A stretch of DNA of 64,000 bases from the NCBI RefSeq assembly GCF_000005505.3, contig NC_016131.3, positions 56,529,355-56,593,354 on the forward strand. The letters run 5' to 3'. This document shows positions 1 to 11,206 of this stretch, piece after piece. The first letter of the stretch is position 1. Every line of letters starts with the position of its first letter. Position numbers and translations under genes: made by a program. Below the pieces are notes generated by a model that ran no database searches, was not told the DNA's origin, and was given only the letters and a program-made list of their open reading frames with translations. This stretch comes from Brachypodium distachyon (taxonomy: Eukaryota > Streptophyta > Magnoliopsida > Poales > Poaceae).

Positions 1-742
1 AAAGTATCGTCCAGTTAGTACAAATAGTATGTGCTAACTTAGTACAAAATGGACGACATTTTTTATGAATCGGAGGGCAATCTTACCTATGCAAGTTGGT
101 GCATATATATACGGACAAGCTGTGAGAGGAGGGTACGTTGTTCGTTTCAATTCGGATATAAAGCTTTCATTCACAAAGTTTCAGTAACTTCGGTGGGTTT
201 CGAATTTTAGCCTTTCAGTCAATTTTTTTTGTTTGACTGCAATTTGAGTCCAGCACACTGGTTTATATAAACTTGATCCATCTTAAAATCCAGTATGACT
301 TTTTTATTTTTTAATAGAACTAAGTAATTAATTAATTTATGTAACTTGTGTTGGACAAATTTATGTTCTATTATAATTTTAATAAATTTTGGTGTACACC
401 GAAATCCAAAATAGTTTTTGAAATTAATTTGATCCTTTTGGTGGGTGTCCAAAGTTTGTCCAAAACAAAATTTTAAACCTTGTGAGAACCTTTAATAGCT
501 CTCTCTACGTGCTTTTGTAACAAAGAGAAAATTGGAAGGCAAATCCACTGAACCATCTTATTACTCTTCCATATATGTAGTGTTCTTTCTGTTCCTGATG
601 TAAGAACTTTTTCTATAAACTTGAAGAAATTTGACTTAGAACAAAGTTAGAACATCTTACATTAAAAACAGAGGTAGCTAGTAAAAATATAGAATATACA
701 GTGAACTTTTGCATGTTTATCAGAAGAGTGCGATCGATTGGT
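1..742. other. Intergenic, AT-rich; no gene seen
   Basis: No reading frame here looks like a real protein. The stretch around 580-690 resembles one half of a grass MITE: it has runs like those seen near 56.7 kb (an 'acttagaacaaa' type motif followed by 'agaacatctta'), but no matching second end was found. I see no other structure. Confidence 0.4.
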
Positions 743-830
743 CGATCAAGTTTGCATCAGGATTAATTGTATAGTACAAACGTACGTACTATATATAAAC
801 AACTATACAATCCTGATGCAAACTTGATCG
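743..830. repeat. Perfect 20-bp inverted repeat with AT-rich loop
   Basis: The arm at 743-762 (cgatcaagtttgcatcagga) is the exact reverse complement of 811-830. The 48-bp loop contains acgtacgtactatatataaa, and a nearly identical copy of that motif recurs at about 953-972. This could be a small foldback element or a hairpin made by local duplication. No target duplication was identified. Confidence 0.7.
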
Positions 831-938
831 AGTACCTGAAAGGAAGAAGAGAAACAAGTTTGCTAAACTTGATCGAGTACCTGAAAGGAAGAAGATAAAC
901 AACCAGCTGGTCGAGTACCTGAAAGGAGAAGAGAAACC
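824..938. repeat. Three degenerate direct repeats (tcgagtacctgaaagga)
   Basis: The motif tcgagtacctgaaagga begins at 828, 873 and 911, each followed by a purine-rich gaagaga(a/t)aac-type tail. Spacing is 45 and 38 bp. The first copy overlaps the right arm of the inverted repeat that ends at 830, so palindrome and tandem array share sequence. Function is unknown. Confidence 0.7.
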
Positions 939-3060
939 ATTGTCATAAACAAACGTACGTACTATATATAAATCTCCTTTTGCCTCTATTGCGCAGCAGT
1001 GTCATAGCTCTCTGATCCGATGCATGCATTCCCATATATGTATGGCCTGTGCCTGACAACAGGAAAAACAGCAACAGGTAGCTACCTTCACAAGTTAGTG
1101 GTAGAAAACACTAGAACCCGCCAAATTAATAAGCTGCCAGTAATACAAACAAAAGATCTGGCAGATTCCAAATGTTCTATAAACCGTTCTTCAATTTTGT
1201 AGTGAATTCCACTTTTTACCTTTTATTTGTAAATTTGTGATAGTAGAATTAATTTGTCCTAATTAAAATTTTGTGTCATAGTTTATCTCTCACTTGTTAT
1301 CATGTATCCAGATTTACTCTGTTTAACAATTTCCTCTATTTCTGACTGGTTGGCCACACTTGTCAGGTCAGCGTGCCGGTAACTGGGATGGCCGAATCAT
1401 TTATAAATTTATAATTAAGGGGTACAATATTTTTACCTGTTATATATCATAAGTTTCCTCATGCTTTGATAATCTAACTAATATGTTTGATACTTAAATT
1501 GGGATTATATATTTCCATGTTTGCATAGAAGTACTACATATATACTTGAATATATTATTTCCAAGTACACATAGCTAGATGATAGAGAGATTGATTGGTC
1601 ATATGGAAACAACACTAATGGAATCATTCATATCATGGAAGTACTTTAACAGTGCTGCTGATTTTTTTTACCCTAGCTAGAAGTAGCGGTAGAAAAATAA
1701 CAAAAGAGAGTAAAAATAAGATGGAATTATAGGAGGAGTATGTGTATGGAATGTATAAGGATGCATATAGGCTGGTCGGCTTTTGAGATGAGCCCTAGCA
1801 ATAGGCTACAAATAGCTGCTTCTGTAAGCACAGTACTGCTTGCCTTTAAAGTCGGCCTGGGAACCCTGTGCCTTTCACAGTGGATGCAGGGTGCACAAGA
1901 TCCAAACAAAATCTACCCCTAGATTCAGTTCACAAACCTCCCTCTCTCTCTCGTTCTCTCTCTACAGCTGTGTGTGTGGAAAGGATATGTACACTAGAGA
2001 GAGGGAGACTGAGAGAGCAGTGTAGGTGTGGTACATGCTGCCCAAAGAGAAGTGTACTGAAAGAGGGCTTGGATAGTAACTATACATGACTGCAGAGCAT
2101 CCTGTTGGAAATGTTGCTCCTCTCTCTCTCTCTACCTTCATGTCTCTTGTCAGGCAACCAGGATAACACACCAACATTTTAGGGAGCCGAATAATGAGCT
2201 CATAATTTGCATACCAGAGCCAGCCAGCTAGCTAGCTCCTTCTTCTTCTTCAATCCCCTGCAAAATGTTCATGCATATAAAAAAAGACCAGCTGAAATGT
2301 ACAGTTAGTTTTGTCAATCCCTGCTAGCTTAGCTTAGGTAGCTCCTGGAATGATCAAGCAGAGGAGCAATGCAAGTGCTAATTAATTAATCAATTTTAAC
2401 TTAGTCTTGATTAATTTTCCTGCTATATATCCATATATGTAGTAGCAAGTGTGAGCTGCAAACATTCATGGTGTGTGGATGAGTGGTCGCAATCTCTCAA
2501 ATCTGAAAACGCAGTGTATGTGTGTGAGTGTGTGTGGTGTCCAGTGGTGTCCTTTGCATGCATGCAATAGCCAAAACTTAATTCAGACCAGAGTTGATCA
2601 GGGCTTCAGATCACAAAGACACAAGCACACACAGAGGCAAACAAATGGTAGCTAGCTAGGTAGCAGCTACATTGCTGTGGTAGCTAGCAGCTGTGAGTCT
2701 CTCTCTCAGCTGTGCCCATCTGCAACTGCATGCTTTGCAGCAGCTAGCAGCCCCAGATGCCTCATGCATGCCTTGATTATGCATGCAAACCATGTTTTCT
2801 TGGGGTTTTGCCTGAAGCCTGATCATGCCACATGCACCACACAGATCATTTTGTTGTACATATATATGTGTGTCTCTCTCTGTATGTGGTCCATATATGT
2901 ATGCATGCATGATGCAGACAGACACAGCAGCTGACAGGCTACAAGGAAGGAACATTACATTCAATTTGCTCATGTATGGGTGATTGTATTTGTAGTGATT
3001 TTTTTTCTGTCCATCATATATAGCAGAGGATCTTGTAAGAAAGCAAAGATGATCATGTAT
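939..3060. other. Intergenic; no gene seen
   Basis: No credible coding exon was found. The region holds short low-complexity tracts: CT/GA runs around 1940-2010 and 2118-2134, and several 'gctagctagc' stretches around 2222-2235 and 2650-2690. Such tracts are common in grass intergenic and promoter DNA and give no functional call. Confidence 0.4.
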
Positions 3061-3490
3061 AGAGAAAAAAGTGGATTTTTAGTCCCTCAATTGGCAGCAA
3101 AGTCGAGAAATGGTCGCTCAACATAAAATTGTATACGTTTGGCATGAGCAAAATTGGATCTTTTGGTCCCTCTTCTGGATTTCTCCACGTCGAGCAGTCT
3201 TTCTCCGAATTTTCCACGTCGGATGCTTCAATGGTATTAGGTTCCTCATAGAAATGGCTTTGAACTTGAAATTGTATACATTTGGTCGTTCAACTATTCA
3301 TCATGGCATCCGACGCGGAAAATTCTTAGAAAAAACGGTGCCACGTGGAGTCAAAACCCTCTAAAACTAGAAGAGGGACTAAAAGTATATGGTTTTGCCA
3401 ATTGAGGGACCAACTGTATACGATTTTAAGTTGCGGGACGAATTCTGAACTTTGCTGCCAATTGCTAAACCACCAAAAATATACTTTCTC
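3061..3490. mobile_element. Foldback MITE, about 430 bp
   Basis: The whole interval folds on itself. The left part (gtccctcaattggcagcaaa, 3083-3102) pairs with the right end (tttgctgccaattgctaaac, 3451-3470). Inner pieces ('ggtccctcttctgg' near 3166 and 'ctagaagagggact' near 3367; 'cacgtcggatgc' and 'gcatccgacg') also pair. No coding capacity is visible. This fits a non-autonomous DNA transposon with very long imperfect inverted repeats. Superfamily and target duplication were not established. Confidence 0.65.
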
Positions 3491-4150
3491 TCATATATAT
3501 TTCCTAGCTAGCTTGTAAGTTGTAACAGCAAATGATGATGTGTGTAGCATATCATGATCTGCTATCTGATTATTTAACAACTTACTGGATTAAGATTTGA
3601 AGCCAAATTATCAAATTTTTGCCAAAATCAACAAGCTAGGCGGGGGATGAGCCATGCCATTGCACCATAAGAAGAAACACCTCCTTTTTCATATATATAT
3701 ACCAAGTCTAGAGCATCGTCAATGCTCAGTTAATTGATGGAAAAACCACAGACTATAGAATCGGGCCACAATGGACTCAGAAACCTAGCAATATTAATTA
3801 AGCCTAGAGGACCATCAAAAATGCCCCAGCTGCGACAGCATCACAGCAAGCTGGCTAGCTGAGCTCAACGCATAAACGGGGTGTCTGTCCATTGACTATG
3901 ACCTTGCCGTCATTGTCGTCGCTACCGCTGCAGCGACCATGTGTGGTTGACTTCACGGCACCATCAACGTCGAAGGAGAAGAACGAGATCCCCAGCCGCA
4001 ACTAGTCCGATCTCCGATCCCGTGAACCCAGATCCGGCCAGTTACTCCTTTTTCGATTCTGAACTTTAATTTGGGCCTGAACTTCATTTCAGCATAGATA
4101 ACTTAGGAAAGGGTATAATCGACTTTTCACATTTCAATTGACAAAACAAA
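3491..4150. other. Intergenic; no gene seen
   Basis: AT-rich DNA with no plausible exon. It leads into the GC-rich island that follows. Nothing else is supportable. Confidence 0.35.
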
Positions 4151-4204
4151 ATAGCAAAATTCTACTTTTTCCATCCGGCCGCAGGGGGCACACGTCTGCT
4201 CCAG

Positions 4205-4400
4205 CACGCCGCCTACCTCCTCATCGCAGCATCCGGCGCGGCCCTCCTCTGGCGCCTCCGCCGTGCTCCAACGCCGTCGAGGTCCTCATCGCAGCGGCCA
4301 CCAGCGTCCTCCTCCTGCGCGTCCGCCGTCCTCCAGCACCGCCTGCGTCCTCATCGCAGCGGCCGCTGCCGCCCTGCTCCGGCGACTCCACCGTCCTCGC
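4205..4400. repeat. 65-bp GC-rich tandem repeat, about three copies
   Basis: The core cctcatcgcagc starts at 4219, 4284 and 4349, an exact 65-bp period, with degenerate flanking sequence matching between copies. It sits inside a sharply bounded GC-rich island (about 4180-4575) flanked by AT-rich DNA. The island is open in several frames, but the peptides are Arg/Pro/Ala-rich with no domain, so I do not call a gene. A transposon-captured gene fragment is one possible source. Confidence 0.65.
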
Positions 4401-4575
4401 GCGTCTCCGCCGGAGTCCGCCGCCGCCCGTCTCGCAGTGGCCACCGCAGCCCTCTGCCAACCCCGCCGCCGCCCTTCTCCATGCCGGCCGGCGCCGTCCT
4501 AGCCGCGGCCGCTGCTGCTTTCTGCGTGACTCGCGGCGCCGGTCGTCGCAGCGGCCACCGTTGAGAGCTCTGTCC

Positions 4576-5827
4576 GTGCATTTTTTTTTCTTTTACATTT
4601 TGAGAGTAGATTTTCAGCGGTTTCGATTACAATTTTGTCCTTGTTTCTTGATACTCCATCCAAATACTCCATATATCTAAGTTGGAGTATCAGGGAGTAA
4701 AAAAAAATGTGGACCTTTAGATTGAAAAAAATGGACGGTTCACATTAATCTTGGGGTACCAAGTTTATATATGTATCACAACAGTACTGTATTTTTTTTT
4801 CGAATAACACAACAGTACTGTATTACCCTCATGTTAGTGATTGCCATTCTCTCCCTTAGTGACAGGATAAACTGCATATTAGCAATGAATGAGAAGCTCC
4901 AGTGTCAGTAAAAGAGGACTAGAGGAGGCAATGTTTGATGCATGACAAGAGAGGAGGGTGGGTACACATGCATGCATGCATGCACAGATGGCAGCATGCT
5001 AGTGGGTGATGGAACTGGGCAAGGGGTTAGGCTTAAACATAAATGGACATGCCTAAGAGCCCTAATTCTGGCAAAAAAAGAAAAAAAAACTCACCTCCAT
5101 CTTGTGCTGCAGAGGAGAGCAAAATGGCATGTGGTTCACCCTGCTACTAGCTTGCAAAGTGTGGATGGACACACACACATGCACACACAGACATGCTAAC
5201 CCAGCACTGTGCAATGCATGCCTCCACATTCCCCACTCTGATAAAAGATGGCAGGAAACAAGGCAGCCAGAGAGAGAAACAAAGAGAGAAACGAGAGAGA
5301 GATGAATGCAAAAGTAGCAGAGACCTTTAGGGGCCCCACAAGCAATAGCTGCAAGGCTGAAGAAGATAACTCACTTTAATTGCTTCTCTTTTCAGAGCTT
5401 GTATTTTCATTTCATTTATCCTAAGCTATTGTAGTTTGCTTTCTATACCTTGTATACGCACACATATTTATTTTTTGCAAATTACAAACTCACAAGAGAG
5501 TTAGGGAGAGAGTTAAAAGAAAGATGGCAATGGCCTACAGATAGAGGACTAGTTCCCATGCCACTAGATTCTGTTCTCCTGCCAAGGACTCTCAACCAAG
5601 ATACCCTCCCCACCACAAATTTCTGTGGGCTCTGAATTTCAGCACCAATATATTCCACATCCAAAGCTGATCTGATGGCAGTTCAATTTTGTGTACCATT
5701 TCCTGCACGCCCACCACCACCAGCTCATGAACCATCTCCTACTTCTTTTGCTGTTCATGGATTAGACTTGCATATATGAACCTGTAAAATGTAGCTAGGC
5801 ACCAGCTTGTTTCATTAGAGTTGCATA
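4576..5827. other. Intergenic; no gene seen
   Basis: No credible exon. The region contains AC/TG-rich and GA-rich simple tracts around 5160-5310. A spliced noncoding transcript cannot be excluded, but nothing in the sequence demands it. Confidence 0.35.
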
Positions 5828-6195
5828 CATATGGTCAAAATTAGGCAAAGATTAAAGAACTAATTAAGGAACGAGCAGCTCAAATTGTTCAAAACTTGTT
5901 TATTTTCTTCTGAACATTGAGTATCAAAGAGAAAAATACAAATGTCTGAAGCTGCCAAGGATAAACAGTAGGTTGCTCCTGTAAAAGGAATACAGCCAGG
6001 AGAGGACCATGCATGCATATATACATGGTCAAACAAAAGCAGGCAAAGGTTAAAGAAAAAGAACTTGATCTAGAGTTGTTCAAAACTCATGTTAGGCAGA
6101 GTTTCTTTATTGCGTTGAACAAGAGAAATCCCAAGAAAAGGAACATTTTGTCTGAAGCTATAGCAAGGTGAAACAGTAGGTTGCCCCTTGTACAT
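5828..6195. repeat. Degenerate local duplication, two units of about 150-170 bp
   Basis: Unit 1 (about 5828-5985) and unit 2 (about 6022-6195) share an ordered series of matches: 'atggtcaaa', 'ggcaaag(a/g)ttaaag', 'ttgttcaaaact', 'tttattt/tttattg', 'tgtctgaagct' and 'aaacagtaggttgc'. The copies have diverged by many small indels. No coding frame is preserved. Confidence 0.6.
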
Positions 6196-8100
6196 TTGCC
6201 AATTAATTTGCTAGCAGGCTGCATGCAGCTAGGCAGAGTTTCTAGTTGAGGACAAAAACTGTGTATATATACTGCTCAAAAGATGCTACTGCATGTCATG
6301 CTGGGCTAGCATGCAGCTGCTGGCTGATGGAGATAAGAGTGTGGCAGCAGAGCAGGGAGGGCACTGCATATATGCAGCTGCATGGACACATGATATTTCA
6401 CTGGAAAATGTAACATGGTTGTGCATGGCTCACCTCATACATGACATGCATGCATGGCCTAGCTTTGGGGTTTATTAATTCATCTGAAACTAGAAGAGAC
6501 CTGGTCTCTGTCTCTACCATTGTTGTGTATGCACCATGCCACCTACATGCAGCCACAGCAGTGTACCTTCTTTCTTGATGAGTCTCTATCTCAAACAGTG
6601 GAAGGCTCATAATAGTCGTAGTTTTTCTTCTCTCCTTCCATCGTAGACTTGTAACACATTTGAATTTTTAGTTCATTTTTTATATGACATGTTTGCACAT
6701 TTTAATATCCGGAAGAGTTGCTCGAAAAAATTATAGAATCATCAATTGGAATGTAACTTGTAAAACCATGATTCTAAGATCCGAACCCGCAAAAGAAATG
6801 ATCCTATATACCTGGGATCGCCATCCTAACAAACAGACTAAAGTGAATTTTATCATGATTACCATCAATGCCATGCTCCTGAGTACTGACCATATTGCCG
6901 GTATCTTTAAACCACTAATATAGGAGCTTTTTACAAAAGCAAAATATGTTATCAAAACTTGCCAGGTAAAGCACCTGTGGTAAGACTTTCATTTTGTGCT
7001 CTGACAAGTGTTAATGCTTGTTGAAGCCTTTCAGCATATCAGAGAGGCCTTTTAATGATAAAAAGGGTTCTAATAAACCTTCGTGTTGTACTGTTCATGT
7101 GGACTTTGTGGCCTAACAACCAGCAGTCAAAACTACTTTCTCATATATTCTCAAAATGTACAAAAGCTAGGTAGGTTCACCTGCCAGTAATACTACTCAA
7201 TGGCCCTGGTTAATGGCTGCACTTTCCCTCTCAAGAAAGTAAAAGGCAAGCACATTTGCCATTGCTGAGCAGATTAACCCTACAGCCTCTGAAAAGATTG
7301 ATGCAGCTGCCCTGCATGGAGAGCAAAACAAAAACATTGCTCCCCATATCTTCTCTCTCACAAACACACGTAGAGGGTACACTATCCTCAATTCAGACTG
7401 GCCCTACAAGGTTAGCATCAAAAGAAGAGGGAATATTAACCTTTGGGGTGATGAAACCAGAGGTTATTGTGTGGGTCTTGTGGCCATCCATCCAACATCC
7501 CCTGTTTGCAGCTTGTGTCCAAAGGCTCCTCCAAGCTGCCTCCTCCAAAGAAGCTTCACTTCTGCAAGTACCACTAGGCTTGTCCCAAAGGAAAGAAAGA
7601 AAATGAACAAGAAAACATGTGTAACTAGTGACCAAAAGGGGCTTCATAGTTCCAATCAATCAAGGCTGTTTAGCACACCTAAGATGAAAGCACTAAATAT
7701 CATGGTGTCATCTCAAGAGGGCAACACCAAAAATATTATTACTAGACATTATGTTGTCAAACATCTATCAAGCATCCCTCACATCATTCCATCTTAAAGC
7801 ACCATCAGTCCATCCATCCAATCCAATCCTACATCCTACCCCTATCAACCTACCATGGGTACATGATAGCAACATGTGATGGAAGAGAAGGGGGAGGGCT
7901 TCTTCCATGCATCAGGACAAGGCCTAGAGGGACACAGAATGACAAGGGGTCATTCCTTCCTCCCCTGGCTGGGTCTTTTGTTTTCCTGGCCTTCTTTTGT
8001 GGGCCTTCACATGCCTACAAGAAACCTACTACTAGTGGTAGTACCACCAGTGCATCTAGTAGCAAGCATCTTGTCACTCTCCTCTAGTCATCTCCCTCTC
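6196..8100. other. Intergenic; no gene seen
   Basis: Reading frames exist on both strands, but none has conserved composition, a domain or convincing splice structure. Several 'ctgcatgcagct'-like palindromic words occur near 6220-6390. No feature is called. Confidence 0.35.
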
Positions 8101-8869
8101 CCACAATGCACATCAAACAGAGCAAAGTGAGCCTGACAGAAACAGCTCTCTTTTGCACATTAGAAACACCAATGTATCTGCTGGATATGGAGATATCACA
8201 TGGATTCAGTTTGCTGGCCAACAACCAACAATTAAGGCACTGCATAAGCTCAACCCAACAAGTCGCAACAGCCATTTGCTACACAAAGCCAGCAACCAAG
8301 ATAAACCGGCATATAACGACACGGAACAAAGATTGTGCAAGCAATTAGGATCAAATAGTCTGATTCTGATACATTATCCAACAAAGAATTTAAGCATTGG
8401 TACAGGAGAGGTGAGCTCAACAGCCAGTTGAAACTTTCATGTTTTCATTGAACAGGCAGTTGAAACAAGGAATGGGGGGTAAGTCGAAGAATTCCAATGA
8501 TATACTTGTCATCAACCAAAGAATCTCAGCTCATGTCTTCACAGTTGCCGGTTCCCAAACAAATGTTGTCCTCCGGTGTCATCAATGTAGAAGTAATAGT
8601 CCTGGGAAAAATAGAAGTAAAAAGATAATGACGTCAACATTCTCACAAACTTCCAAATCTAATTTGAGTTTCAATCAGACCTGATTAAAAAGGATAGCCA
8701 TGGAATGAAATTGCTCAGTATAACTATGGGTTTTACTCATTCAAGAGAAGATTTTAGTGCAAACAGAATATACAAAAGTCAACTGGAAGTGACCAAGAAC
8801 AAACATGCTGAACAATTTATGCCATCATTTTAAAGAATAAAGAACTGGGGGCTGCGGTACAAAGTCTTG

Positions 8870-9076
8870 CTCCCTCTACTCCAAAATATACCTCATATAG
8901 ATTTGTGCACTTGGACCAAGGCAGTTCTCGTTTCTAGTGCATGACCACTCATATTGGGTTAATAATAAATGAATGTGACTAGTTATTGGCCGGGTACAGG
9001 TACCAAGAGAAAAATGAGGTGTATTGTGGACTAAATGAGAAAAATTTACACACGTTGCATTGTGGAATGGAGGGAG
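8870..9076. mobile_element. MITE, about 207 bp
   Basis: The left end (ctccctctactccaaaat) and the reverse complement of the right end (ctccctccattccacaat) match at most positions. The interior has no coding capacity but keeps further inverted matches (acctcat/atgaggt). Size and 'ctccctc' termini fit common grass Stowaway/Tourist-like MITEs. Confidence 0.65.
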
Positions 9077-10688
9077 TATAAAGTTATAAGCATCATTTCC
9101 CAATTTATGTTCATCAAAATCAAGTGTAGCTGCAAACTTTCCACTCTAGAACTGGTATTTCTAGTTGCCATTTAGCATGGGTATTCTACTGTCACAATAA
9201 AAATCTTAGATTTCTGCCTCTTGGTCTAGGCGCATGATAGACTTGGACTTCTAAAAAGATAGCATAAGTCACAAAATTCCAAGTAACGAACACTAAATGA
9301 ATAACTAACGGCGTAACTTCAACACTTATAATTGTGAACATAAGCAGTTAGAGAAACAGCCATGAAAAACTGTAAAAACCGACACAAATCTGCAGGCTAA
9401 CAATTTTGTCAGCTCACAAGTACAAATATTAAGTATCACATACTTAACTTTTTACAGTATCAAGCTTCTCTGAACAAGGATAAATTTATTTATGCACATA
9501 AACATAAAAAAAACTATATCACATCCCACGCGTTATTCATCAACCTAAGCGTACGTTGCACGCAGTGCAAATACATACTCCCTCCTTTTTTTTTAGTTGT
9601 ACATTTTGCAAGTTTTTAAAAAGAATACTTGGGCATTTAGACTCCCAAAGCCTAATTGATCATTATACTTCTAATTTTCCTAGGTAATACTGCCGGCCTA
9701 TTGGGTTAGTGGAAGGAGAGCTGAGGAGAGATTGGAGAACGATCGAACAAGTGATGCAATTAATTGCATGGGAATACGAAGAGGAAGTTCGAGTAGCACT
9801 GTCTCTCTAGCTTATTTTGTCTCTAAAAGGCTGCAGGTGCAAGTAAAAAAGAAAGAGAGGGCGTACAACACTACTCTATCAAAGACCTGCAATATCTGGG
9901 GAATCATTTGTATCGGAAGATATTAAATGAAAGCCCAGGTTTTAATGGAACAAAACCATATCACAAATCTCAGTTCTATACAGTTCAATCAATTGCCTAT
10001 ATGCATATAGTTACTCAGTTGACATCCCAAAGATGTATAGTTCAGTTATTATAGTGCTTGACATTGGTTTTCAACTAGTGCTGTCTTTGTACTCATATAA
10101 CAGTATGCCACTGCTTTAATCTAATCATACTCCCAAATGGCAGTAAGTGACATCATGAGCATTTGACACAGAACGGAACAAATAAACAACAATTTCTTGC
10201 ACATCATAGGATAGAATGTCAAACTTAAGTCCTTAAAAAACTCGTTCACGCAGTTTACAAGATGTAAAGGAATAAGCTAGCTAAAGTAGGATAACATATA
10301 AACTGGGCATGACTCCTATTTTAATGATTGAATCCACCCAGTTCCCTCCAACTCCCCATGTTGAACAAATTGAATAAATAAATTGGAAAAGTAAATAAAT
10401 GGTAAATTATCACTCACAGAACTATTTCATTTAATCGTTTGCCTTGCTTACAAACTACTGTTAGAATCCATTCATTTAAAATTCTAGCTGAACTTTGCAT
10501 GTCAATGGCTATTTAATTACTTGAAGAAACCATGAAATAAGTAAATAGTAGGCATAAATGCATTTCCACGGACGTCCAGAACTTATTTACGAATACATGC
10601 CAAATAAATAGCCAAGGACAACTAAACAATTAAGGAACCATATCAAGTAACTTGCACAGAAACTTTTCATGACACGGCCAAAACCATC

Positions 10689-10892
10689 ATCATTGATCAA
10701 TCAACACATTGCAGATTCCTATTTATCCTTAAACTGACTAATGGATGATAACTGTTCATTTGACAATTACACACAACCTAAACAATTATCATTGATCAAT
10801 CAACACATTGCAGATTCGTGGTAATTAAATAATTACATTAGCTATTTATCCTTAAACTGACTAATGGATGAGAACTGTTCATTTGACAATTA
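10689..10892. repeat. Local direct duplication
   Basis: The segment at 10689-10770 is repeated at 10788-10892. Shared blocks are 'atcattgatcaatcaacac', 'attgcagattc', 'tatttatccttaaactgac' and 'tgttcatttgacaattac'. The second copy carries an extra AT-rich insertion of about 25 bp after 'gcagattc'. The duplication looks recent because the blocks are nearly identical. Confidence 0.85.
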
Positions 10893-11206
10893 CTAGAATT
10901 CACAAGCCCACTACTTAATTGGCTCATTCCACATTCTTGAGTTCCGTCAAAAAAAAAAATTAACAAGCAGGATATTCTCATAGCTACAAGAATGTAAAGC
11001 CAACTGTTCTGACTTCCAGGAACAGGTGATGCCATGCCACCAACTGATGCCTGATTGCCTCTGGTTTTCAGGAACTAGTCATAAAAGATACTCACAGGAG
11101 CAATATGTAACTGCTGTAGTTCTACATGCAAGAACTTGTAATACCTACCAGAGATAAAGGTAAAAAAAAATAACTGGTCAGGTAATAGGATTAACTCACC
11201 AGACTG

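Larger units (their letters stand above)
8101..11206 (-). other. Probable spliced 3' UTR / downstream region of the RRM gene
   Basis: Directly after the RRM stop codon at 11207, the minus strand shows a good donor (ctg|gtgagt, about 11200). Further downstream it has acceptor-like sequences, such as a pyrimidine-rich tttttcccag ending near 8602 and a ttttcag near 11067. This suggests the last exons are untranslated and the 3' UTR contains introns. No long open frame is present. This is inference from splice-like signals only. A MITE and a local duplication lie in the same stretch. Confidence 0.35.

Noticed and set aside
4138..4680. 180-codon open frame over the GC-rich island
   Set aside because: Pro/Arg/Ala-rich translation with equally open alternative frames and no domain. 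The opening is explained by GC content and the 65-bp repeat.
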